Source: an uncultured Lachnospiraceae bacterium (GTDB lineage: Bacteria; Bacillota; Clostridia; Lachnospirales; Lachnospiraceae). From it: DNA of 8,643 nt. A model generated the notes under the pieces. It saw nothing but the letters and a program-made list of their open reading frames with translations. It was not told the origin of the DNA and searched no databases. This document shows, piece after piece, positions 1-6,122 of the stretch. The DNA is taken from the NCBI GenBank assembly GCA_948441955.1, contig CAOJQZ010000087.1, positions 1 through 8,643 on the forward strand, written 5' to 3'. The translations under genes were made by a program, and so were the position numbers. Within the stretch, counting starts at the first letter, position 1; each line of letters starts with the position of its first letter.

Positions 1-9
1 AAAGATTTG

Positions 10-40
10 AGACGGACGGGATTTTAGTTCCGTCTTTTTT
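10..40 (+). terminator. Rho-independent terminator of an upstream gene
   Basis: A hairpin is followed directly by a run of six T. Two pairings are possible. In one, AGACGGA (10-16) pairs with TCCGTCT (29-35). In the other, positions 14-21 pair with 28-35 over 8 pairs, including two G-T wobbles, around a 6-base loop. Either way the T tract at 35-40 follows immediately. No gene lies between the window edge and this hairpin, so it most likely ends a + strand gene located to the left. Confidence 0.8.
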
Positions 41-98
41 GTGCAGGAAGACATTTCGAAATTATTGCTTATAAGGAAAGCTTTTGTGTTTTCAATGA

Positions 99-127
99 TT
101 GGCAAATGAAAAAAAATACGTTATAAT
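99..127 (+). promoter_or_regulatory. Sigma-A-type promoter upstream of the CsoR-family remnant
   Basis: TTGGCA (99-104), one mismatch from the consensus -35 box, and a perfect TATAAT (122-127) are separated by exactly 17 bases, with an A-rich spacer. Transcription would start near 133-135, inside or just before the truncated CsoR-family reading frame, and could continue into the zinc-ribbon membrane protein gene at 371. There is no recognisable terminator between this promoter and that gene. Confidence 0.72.
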
Positions 128-131
128 ATAA

Positions 132-329
132 CAGTCTAACCAAAGGCAGAAGGATGCAGACTGCAGCGATGTGCTTATCCGGCTTGCCGCAGTGCGTTCG
201 GCGATTAACAGCACGGGAAAGGTGGTACTGAAAAATCACTTGAATCACTGTATTGTGGAGGCAGTGGAAGAACACGGTACAGAGGCAATTGAAAAATTGA
301 ATCAGGCTATAGATAAATTAATGAAATAA
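132..329 (+). pseudogene. 5'-truncated CsoR/RcnR-family metal-sensing transcriptional repressor
   Basis: The frame ending in TAA at 327-329 encodes the C-terminal part of a CsoR/FrmR-type repressor, a small all-helical DNA-binding protein that releases its operator on binding metal or a related signal. It contains DCSDVLIRLAAVRSA, then a helix with KNHLNHC, then a final acidic helix ending in KLMK. Cys162 (base position), the His and the second Cys are spaced C-x24-H-x3-C, the spacing of the CsoR Cu(I) triad. Family members are normally about 85-100 residues. Here a TAA at 129-131 closes the frame, no start codon precedes the conserved core, and the first helix (about 30 residues with DNA-contacting basic residues) is absent in all frames. 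I read it as a decayed remnant. A sequencing or assembly deletion is the main alternative. A GTG at 171 is in frame but would omit the first Cys. Confidence 0.72.
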
Positions 330-331
330 TG

Positions 332-337
332 TATAAT
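332..337 (+). promoter_or_regulatory. Possible -10 element for the zinc-ribbon membrane protein gene
   Basis: A perfect TATAAT lies just after the end of the CsoR-family remnant and 33 bases before the ATG at 371. The region 16-18 bases upstream has no good -35 box, so this is only a candidate. The gene could instead be read from the promoter at 99-127. Confidence 0.33.
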
Positions 338-370
338 AGAGAAAGAGATATGTAACAGGAGGAAATAAAG

Positions 371-1303
371 ATGAATGTACAAATTGAAAATGTTATGCCC
401 CAGGGCTTTGTGTATGAAAGGGCACAAAATGTTATTCATGGCGCAGTAAACGGAACAGCTTTTTTAATTGTTCCCGTGATGGCGGAGAATCAGTTCCGTA
501 TACAGCTTCATGCTGATATAGAAAAGAGCGGGGGAAAAGAGGGCTTTCTGGAATATCTTCATGTGCTGGAGCAGAGACATCCATTTGTACAGTATGCAGG
601 TTATAATGGAAGGAATACGGTTTCTATTAATATAGCCTCTGAGGAACAGGAGGATAAGGAGAATCTGACAATCCTTATGTCAGAGTTAGCTTCAAAATGT
701 ATGGAGTTTGGGATACATAACTGCTGCTCTAGATGTAAGAATGTTCTGCCGTTGCGGGCAGCTGCTGTAGACGGGAATCCGGTACTGCTCTGCGAGAGCT
801 GCTTTAAGCAGGAGATTAATGGAGCAGACGGGCAGGGCATGAGAAAGGAAAATATATTTCTGGGGCTTATCGGCGCTGTTTTAGGAGCCCTGCTTGGAAC
901 AGTTTTGTGGGTGGTTATCGGTATGGTCGGATTTATTGCCGGAATTGCCGGGTATGCTATTGTATTCTGCGCGATGAAAGGCTATGAGATTCTTGGAAGA
1001 AAGATTTCAAGAAAGGGAATTATCATTTGTATTCTTCTTTCTTGTCTGATGATTGTGGGGGCGGAATATGTTTCCTTGGGTCTTACGATTTATAAGGAGC
1101 TGGGGGATATGTACTTTCTTTCTATGGGAGATTCTTTTGCCCTGATTCCGGCATTTTTAGAGGAAAGTGAGGTCGCCGCCGGGGTGATGAAGGATTTAAT
1201 CTTTGGATATGTTCTTGCAGTCTGGGCCAGCTTTTCGTCTGTAAAGGTCCGCTGGAAACAGGTGGAGCAGGAACAGAAACCGCATACGGTAGTTCCGTTT
1301 TAA
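371..1303 (+). CDS. Zinc-ribbon membrane protein of unknown function
   Basis: This is a 310-residue protein I cannot assign to a named family. Residues 1-110 form a soluble region with no motif I recognise. A Cys4 knuckle pair follows, C119-x2-C122 and C141-x2-C144, typical of a structural zinc ribbon. After it come four likely membrane helices, roughly 162-182, 184-203, 216-241 and 272-292. The first pair is very glycine-rich (GLIGAVLGALLGT), suggesting close helix packing. The C-terminus is short and charged. The start is well supported: AGGAGG at 357-362 stands 8 bases before the ATG. There is no signal peptide, so the zinc ribbon is probably cytoplasmic and close to the membrane. The gene is separated by 58 bases from the signalling operon downstream and lacks a terminator after it, so co-transcription is possible but not shown. 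Membrane location is fairly certain and function is unknown. Confidence 0.85.
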   Translation: MNVQIENVMPQGFVYERAQNVIHGAVNGTAFLIVPVMAENQFRIQLHADIEKSGGKEGFLEYLHVLEQRHPFVQYAGYNGRNTVSINIASEEQEDKENLTILMSELASKCMEFGIHNCCSRCKNVLPLRAAAVDGNPVLLCESCFKQEINGADGQGMRKENIFLGLIGAVLGALLGTVLWVVIGMVGFIAGIAGYAIVFCAMKGYEILGRKISRKGIIICILLSCLMIVGAEYVSLGLTIYKELGDMYFLSMGDSFALIPAFLEESEVAAGVMKDLIFGYVLAVWASFSSVKVRWKQVEQEQKPHTVVPF

Positions 1304-1347
1304 CAGTGATATTTTTTGTATCCAGTTCATACGATGAAAACAATAAA

Positions 1348-1354
1348 GAGAGGG
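1348..1354 (+). promoter_or_regulatory. Ribosome binding site deciding a TTG start
   Basis: GAGAGGG ends 7 bases before the TTG at 1362. There is no ATG or GTG in frame near it, and the protein aligns as a complete V4R protein from this TTG, so the non-ATG start is the best choice. Confidence 0.65.
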
Positions 1355-1361
1355 AATAACA

Positions 1362-1898
1362 TTGGAAGACAACATTTTTTTGAAGGATAAAAAGGAGTTT
1401 AAGCTCGCAGATTATATGCGGGCGCAAGAAAACGGCAGGGAGAATCTGGGGGCGGAGCTTCCGGTTGCTGTTTACAGACTTTTAGAATATTCACTTAGGG
1501 AGGAGCTGACGGAACAGTTAGGAAAAGAGGAGCAGATCCGTATTTTTCGGAATGCCGGTTTCCGGGCGGGGACTTTTTTTGCCCAGAAATATCTGGATTC
1601 ATCTTTAGAGATGGCTGAGTTTACCGCGCAGCTCCAGAAGAAACTTGAGGAGTTCAAGATAGGCGTACTTAGAATCGAAAAATTTGATGAGGAGACAGGA
1701 AGAGCAATTCTTACGGTATCCGAGGATGCAGACTGCTCGGGACTTCCGCTTTTAGGAGAGACGGTCTGCAATTATGACGAGGGATTCCTTTCGGGGATTC
1801 TCACTTCCTATACGGGAAAAAGCTATACTGCGACAGAGGTGAATTGCTGGGCCACCGGCGACAGGGTGTGCAGGTTCCAGGTAGACATTGACGGATAA
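1362..1898 (+). CDS. V4R-domain ligand-binding protein
   Basis: This 178-residue cytoplasmic protein consists of one V4R (4-vinyl reductase) domain, the small-molecule-binding fold also found as the sensor of XylR/DmpR/MopR-type regulators of aromatic catabolism. The signature C-terminal half is clear: CNYDEGFLSGIL (136-147), TEVNCWATGD (158-167) and VCRFQV (169-174). C136, E159, C162 and C170 have spacings of 23, 3 and 8 residues, which match my recollection of the zinc site in MopR (Cys, Glu, Cys, Cys), so a bound structural Zn is predicted. No DNA-binding, kinase or membrane segment is attached, so it must act by contacting another protein. The next gene, a GGDEF protein 18 bases downstream with no sensor of its own beyond PAS, is the obvious partner. 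The ligand is unknown. The fold also occurs in proteins tied to bacteriochlorophyll and hydrocarbon metabolism, but nothing here points to those. Translation starts at TTG. Confidence 0.85.
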   Translation: MEDNIFLKDKKEFKLADYMRAQENGRENLGAELPVAVYRLLEYSLREELTEQLGKEEQIRIFRNAGFRAGTFFAQKYLDSSLEMAEFTAQLQKKLEEFKIGVLRIEKFDEETGRAILTVSEDADCSGLPLLGETVCNYDEGFLSGILTSYTGKSYTATEVNCWATGDRVCRFQVDIDG

Positions 1899-1916
1899 GG
1901 GAGGATTGACAGAAAG

Positions 1917-3170
1917 ATGGATACGAATAAGAATTGCGAGATGCTGTTTGAATATTTGAGAGGAATTCTTTATGATTCCTGGATGGATCAGTTTGACGTC
2001 GGTGAGTTAAGCGAGCCCTATAAGGATTTGGGACGGGGGCTTCAATATCTGGAGAATGCAGTAAAGGAGCTGGTTTTTTATTCAGCAGAGCTTTCCAAAG
2101 GGAATTTGTCCGTAGAATTTCCAATGGAATATAATTTTTTGTGTGAAAATCTGAAAAACCTTCATGCGAATCTGAACCATCTGACCTGGCAGGCGCAGCA
2201 GGTAACAAAGGGAGATTACTCTCAGCATGTGGCCTTTCTGGGTGAGTTTTCCACTGCATTTAACGAGATGACAAGACAGCTTCAGGAAAGAGAAGCAAAG
2301 CTTCAGGAAGAGGCAGTAAAGGCAGAGCGGCGTGCAGAGATGATCGAGGGCTACAATGAGCTTTTAGTAGAAATGTTAAGTAAGCGCAAGGAGTGGCTTC
2401 TGGTTGTAGATAAGGACAGTAAGGAAATCATCTACTGTAATAAGAAAAAGCAGGTAGGAGAAGTAGATAAGGCGTTCTGCCAGACCTGTAAACGCCGTCT
2501 TTCTTTTCAGTCCGAACTTTTAAAATGGAACAGTAACGAGCAGTATAAGGTCTGGGAGATGGAGGGCGAGCTTGATACGGCATACCGTGTCACGTCTTTT
2601 CAGATGGAGTGGAAGGAGAGGTCTTCCTATGTGCATGTGGTAGTAGATATTACAGATGAGAAGCGTAATGTCCGTAATCTTACCAGTAAGGAAAACCGGG
2701 ATCCATTGACAGGAATTAAAAACCGTTCCTTCTTTGAAGAGTATATGGAAATCGTTCTCTGTGAGGAGCTGGAAGCAACGCTGTGCTACCTGAAGCTTGA
2801 CGGGCTGGATGAGGTAAATGAAACGCTGGGACATCAGGAAGGAGATTCATATATCCAGAATGTTGTAGAGATAGTCAGGAAGAATTTCCGCGGCGGAGAT
2901 ACCTTTGCGAGAATCGGAGGGGATGAGTTCTGTGTGGTTCTTACCGGTAACATGGCGGAGCTTATGAACCGTAAGCTTGCTGAAATCCTGCGGGAGTTTA
3001 AGGAGCTGTTCTACGGAAAATACCAGTGCAGTTTCAGTTATGGTATTGTGGAGGTGGAAGGGAAGGATAATAATATGTCCTTACAGGAGATTTTAAAATG
3101 TGCAGAAGAGGTTATGCATGAGCACATACAGAGGGAGCTGGAAAGAGATTCTAAAGCCGGCAGAGCATAA
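1917..3170 (+). CDS. Soluble HAMP-like/PAS/GGDEF protein, catalysis doubtful
   Basis: This 417-residue protein has no membrane segment. Residues about 40-135 form HAMP-like helices in tandem (including WQAQQVTKGDYSQ and GEFSTAFNEMTRQL), running into a coiled coil to about 150. A PAS-like domain (about 157-250) carries a CQTC pair. The GGDEF domain starts at DPLTG (262) and has GGDEF at 334-338 with RGGD (325-328) placed as a canonical c-di-GMP inhibitory I-site. Active diguanylate cyclases join two GTP into c-di-GMP. However, the first Asp of the metal-binding DxDxFK stretch is Lys (K293), the usual Lys of that stretch is Asp (D298), and the late ADxALYxAK segment reads AEEVMHEHI, losing the phosphate-contact Lys. 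N301 and D310, which would contact guanine, remain. Activity is therefore uncertain, and it may be a nucleotide-binding effector. The ATG is 12 bases after GGGAGG (1899-1904), a long spacing. It probably works with the V4R protein encoded just upstream. Confidence 0.88.
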   Translation: MDTNKNCEMLFEYLRGILYDSWMDQFDVGELSEPYKDLGRGLQYLENAVKELVFYSAELSKGNLSVEFPMEYNFLCENLKNLHANLNHLTWQAQQVTKGDYSQHVAFLGEFSTAFNEMTRQLQEREAKLQEEAVKAERRAEMIEGYNELLVEMLSKRKEWLLVVDKDSKEIIYCNKKKQVGEVDKAFCQTCKRRLSFQSELLKWNSNEQYKVWEMEGELDTAYRVTSFQMEWKERSSYVHVVVDITDEKRNVRNLTSKENRDPLTGIKNRSFFEEYMEIVLCEELEATLCYLKLDGLDEVNETLGHQEGDSYIQNVVEIVRKNFRGGDTFARIGGDEFCVVLTGNMAELMNRKLAEILREFKELFYGKYQCSFSYGIVEVEGKDNNMSLQEILKCAEEVMHEHIQRELERDSKAGRA

Positions 3171-3183
3171 AAACAGAATTTGG

Positions 3184-3190
3184 AAGGAGA
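3184..3190 (+). promoter_or_regulatory. Ribosome binding site deciding the receiver start
   Basis: AAGGAGA lies 7-8 bases before the ATG at 3198. A TTG at 3180 is also in frame, but it lies upstream of and overlaps this site and would add six residues (MEGDGN) not typical of receivers. The ATG gives a standard receiver of 120 residues. Confidence 0.8.
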
Positions 3191-3197
3191 CGGTAAC

Positions 3198-3560
3198 ATG
3201 CAAAAATGTATTTTAGTAGTAGACGATGACGCGATGAATCTGAGGAGGACAAAAATTATTCTGGAGAAGCAGTACGTTGTGCTCCTGGCAGAGTCAGGAG
3301 AAAAAGCCCTTGAAAAGCTTGAAGTCAATAAGATTGATCTGGTTCTTCTTGATATTGAAATGCCGGGGATGAATGGCATTGAGACTTTTGAGCATATGAA
3401 AGGCCGCTATGATGATATACCTGTAATTTTCCTGACGGCATCGGGTTATGAAGAGGATGTAAAGAGCGCCATCAGGCTGGGAGCGGTTAATTACCTGAAA
3501 AAGCCGTTTCTCCCTCAGGAGCTTCTGAATCGGATTGCAAAGGAGTTTGAGATGAAATGA
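3198..3560 (+). CDS. Stand-alone response-regulator receiver domain protein
   Basis: This is a 120-residue CheY-like receiver with no output domain. All key residues are present: acidic pocket D9-D10-D11, phospho-acceptor D52 in LLDIEMPGMNG, T80 in FLTAS, and K102 followed by P103. It should therefore accept phosphate from a histidine kinase or Hpt and then act by protein contact, or serve as a phosphate relay or sink. Its stop overlaps the ATG of the hybrid kinase that follows (ATGA, 4 bases), so the two are translationally coupled and the kinase, or its Hpt, is the likely phosphodonor. It may also bridge to the GGDEF protein encoded 27 bases upstream, since signalling by a free receiver plus a GGDEF protein would otherwise require a fused REC-GGDEF. 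That partnership is inferred from gene order only. Confidence 0.93.
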   Translation: MQKCILVVDDDAMNLRRTKIILEKQYVVLLAESGEKALEKLEVNKIDLVLLDIEMPGMNGIETFEHMKGRYDDIPVIFLTASGYEEDVKSAIRLGAVNYLKKPFLPQELLNRIAKEFEMK

Positions 3561-6121
3561 GAGAACAGGAGCAGACAAGTATCCATCTGCTTTTAGCGGT
3601 TACCTCCAGTACCTTTAGTATAATGCTTATTGTGCTTACGCTGGCCTTATCCTGGGAGATGTGGATTATTCCGTTGATTTTGATTGGCTGTTTTATTGTA
3701 TGGTGGTTTCACATTGGAAGAGATGGTTCAGAAATGCTATATGAGAATCTGTGTACCGGCCTCATGCTGATTGAATTTTTCTTTTTTGGGGTGCACAGGG
3801 ATATTCTTTTTGATATACCTGTTGTAGCATGTATATTGCTGCTTATTTTTTCGCTGAGGGATAGAAGGAGACTGCTGTATATGACAGGCGGTCTCTATAT
3901 TCTGGAGCTTTTGTATCATTTCTTTATTTTCCATACAATTTCCTCTCACATGAGCGTACAGGAGACAACGCGGCTTGTGCTTGGAGGTATAGTAACGGTA
4001 GGTGCGTTTTTGATTGCAAGATACCGACTAGACAGAAGAAGAGCCGCAAGAAGGAAACATGAGACTACTCTTGCAGAGCTGGAGGCTGCAGGACGGCAGA
4101 ATGCAGAGTTTTTGTCAAATGTATCTCACGAGCTTCGGACTCCTATTAATATGGTAATCGGAATCAGCGAAGTTGCTCTTGGAAAGGATATTTCCCCGGA
4201 AATCAGGGAAGAAATGCAGTCTATTCAGATGGCAGGCAAGAGACTATCAAATCAGATTAATAACATGATTGATTACACAGAGATTGTAGAGGGTACGCTG
4301 ACGGCAGAAAAGGAAGAATATATGCCTACGTCACTGATTAATGATGTGATTACTCTGACTGCTATACAGAACAGCAAGCGTAAGCTGGAGATGGTTTTTG
4401 ATGTTGAACCTAAACTGCCTTCGGTATTAATCGGGGATGCAGAAAAAATTTCTCATGTGCTTAAAATTCTTCTGGAGAATTCTATAAAATTTACAGAAGA
4501 GGGCGGTATCTATGTGTATGTCGGATATCGTGAGGAAGACTATGGCGTTAACCTTCTGATAGATATTTATGATACGGGTATTGGTATGACATCATCTCAG
4601 CTTATACAGATTTGTGATGATTTTTACCAAGCAGATTCCGGGAGCCGCCGGTTTGCAGGCGGTCTGGGACTTGGAATACCTATAGCTCGGGGGCTTCTTC
4701 ATGCGATGGGTGGATTTGTTCATTTTGACAGCAGGGGAGAGCATGGACTGGAAGCACATATTATCATTCCTCAGGGCGTGGGGAATGATAGGCCGGGAAT
4801 TGAGGTGGCTGATGTAGATAAGATCTGTATTGCATGTTATTTCAGACCAGAGAAATACATCTGTGACGATATTAGAATATATTATGACAATATGATTCTT
4901 CATATGGTGGAGGGGCTTGGCATTGAAGGATATCAGGCTCATAATTTTGAAGGGCTTTTAAAGCTTCACCGTGAACATAAGCTGTCACATGTATTTACTG
5001 CACAGACGGAATATGAAGAGAATCCTTCCTATTATGAAGAGCTGGCAGAGACAATGCCGGTTGTAATAATTGCGGATAAGAATTTTACCTTGAAATCCAG
5101 AAATAATCTGTTGGTGCTGCGTAAACCGTTTTTTGCACTTTCTGTTGTGAATCTGTTAAACGGCGAAGCACAGAGAAATGGAGCAGAAGAAAACGGCGCT
5201 TTTTCCCGCAGGCCATTTTCCTGTAAAGGAGTTCGTGCGCTTGTTGTGGATGATGAGGAGATGAATCTGGTGGTGGCCAGAGGAGTTTTAGGAAGCTACG
5301 GTATGCAGGTGGATACCTGCCTAAGCGGAAAAGCAGCGATAGATAGGTGCAGGAATATCTCATATGATATCGTATTTTTAGACCATATGATGCCTGGCTT
5401 TGACGGTGTTGAGACCTTAAAGTACATTCGTGAGATGGAAAACGGAGCTTACAAGGAGCTGCCGGTAGTCGCATTGACGGCAAATACTATCAGCGGTGCG
5501 AGGGAAATGTTTAAGAACGAGGGCTTTACGGAATTTATACCGAAGCCAATAGAGCGTTCTGTCCTGGAGAGAGTACTAAGGCGGGTACTGCCTGAGCAGT
5601 GTATACAATATGAAATGGAGCCTGTCTTACCTAATGTGCTGGAAGAGGAATCTGCCTCATCTAGTAAGTTGGAAGAGGAGATATACATATCGCATATGGA
5701 TACGACAGAAACAGGGGAAAGGGCATTGGAGGCAGATGAAGATGTATCCGAGGAATCTGATCGTTTTTCGGCGCTCTGGGAGGCCGGCATTAATGTGAAG
5801 ATGGGATTAGATTACTGCTGCGGGGAAGAGGAATTTTATGACGAAATGCTGCAGATGTTTAGCTCTCAATACGAGGAAAAGAAGAACGAGATTATTGCTT
5901 TTTATGATGTGGATAACTGGGCGGACTATGCAGCTAAGGTTCACGCTTTAAAGAGTACATCCCTTACAATTGGCGCGGAGGAACTGTCAGCATATGCAAA
6001 GGAATTGGAACTGGCGGGAAAGAGAGGGGATGTAGAGTATATTAGGGAGCATCACCCTGCGCTTCTTCGCATGTACGAAGAGGTCTGTGAGAGAATAGCT
6101 GAAATACAGGAGGAAATATAG
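3557..6121 (+). CDS. Membrane hybrid histidine kinase with two receiver-like domains and Hpt
   Basis: This is an 854-residue multistep phosphorelay kinase. The N-terminus has about six membrane helices (near 10-32, 36-53, 62-79, 86-99, 107-126, 137-155) with almost no extracellular domain, so it likely senses something within or near the membrane. HisKA follows with H191 in NVSHELRTPI. The ATPase has N308 (ENSIKFT), D339 (DTGIGM) and the glycine lid GGLGLG (368-373). Residues about 422-540 look like a degenerate receiver: the phospho-Asp position is occupied by Thr (T481), although a terminal RKPF remains. A complete receiver follows (about 559-680; D565, D566, phospho-D609 in FLDHMMPGFDG, ALTAN, KP). 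After an acidic linker comes an Hpt domain (about 745-854) with H796 in VHALKSTS. Phosphate would flow H191 to D609 to H796, then to a separate receiver, most simply the 120-residue protein encoded immediately upstream, whose stop codon overlaps this start. No DNA-binding domain is present. Confidence 0.93.
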   Translation: MREQEQTSIHLLLAVTSSTFSIMLIVLTLALSWEMWIIPLILIGCFIVWWFHIGRDGSEMLYENLCTGLMLIEFFFFGVHRDILFDIPVVACILLLIFSLRDRRRLLYMTGGLYILELLYHFFIFHTISSHMSVQETTRLVLGGIVTVGAFLIARYRLDRRRAARRKHETTLAELEAAGRQNAEFLSNVSHELRTPINMVIGISEVALGKDISPEIREEMQSIQMAGKRLSNQINNMIDYTEIVEGTLTAEKEEYMPTSLINDVITLTAIQNSKRKLEMVFDVEPKLPSVLIGDAEKISHVLKILLENSIKFTEEGGIYVYVGYREEDYGVNLLIDIYDTGIGMTSSQLIQICDDFYQADSGSRRFAGGLGLGIPIARGLLHAMGGFVHFDSRGEHGLEAHIIIPQGVGNDRPGIEVADVDKICIACYFRPEKYICDDIRIYYDNMILHMVEGLGIEGYQAHNFEGLLKLHREHKLSHVFTAQTEYEENPSYYEELAETMPVVIIADKNFTLKSRNNLLVLRKPFFALSVVNLLNGEAQRNGAEENGAFSRRPFSCKGVRALVVDDEEMNLVVARGVLGSYGMQVDTCLSGKAAIDRCRNISYDIVFLDHMMPGFDGVETLKYIREMENGAYKELPVVALTANTISGAREMFKNEGFTEFIPKPIERSVLERVLRRVLPEQCIQYEMEPVLPNVLEEESASSSKLEEEIYISHMDTTETGERALEADEDVSEESDRFSALWEAGINVKMGLDYCCGEEEFYDEMLQMFSSQYEEKKNEIIAFYDVDNWADYAAKVHALKSTSLTIGAEELSAYAKELELAGKRGDVEYIREHHPALLRMYEEVCERIAEIQEEI
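6108..6113 (+). promoter_or_regulatory. Ribosome binding site for the GTG start of the second hybrid kinase
   Basis: AGGAGG inside the end of the preceding gene stands 9 bases before GTG at 6123. A GTG at 6121 overlaps it but reads into TAA after two codons, so 6123 is the usable start. This gives a 1-base gap after the preceding TAG (6119-6121) and implies coupled translation. Confidence 0.75.
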
Positions 6122-6122
6122 T

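Noticed and set aside
154..231. Short ATG frame (25 codons) starting inside the CsoR-family remnant
   Set aside because: It is out of frame with the conserved CsoR sequence, encodes nothing recognisable, and its purine stretch is poorly placed for initiation.
1304..1361. Possible promoter in front of the V4R gene
   Set aside because: TTAACA (1300-1305), TTGTAT (1316-1321), TACGAT (1330-1335) and AACAAT (1339-1344) do not combine into a pair with good spacing. The best -10 candidate would start transcription on top of the ribosome binding site. The 5-base repeat TTCAT/ATGAA near 1327-1339 is too small to call.
3180..3197. Upstream TTG start for the receiver protein
   Set aside because: The ribosome binding site AAGGAGA lies after this TTG and is correctly spaced for the ATG at 3198.
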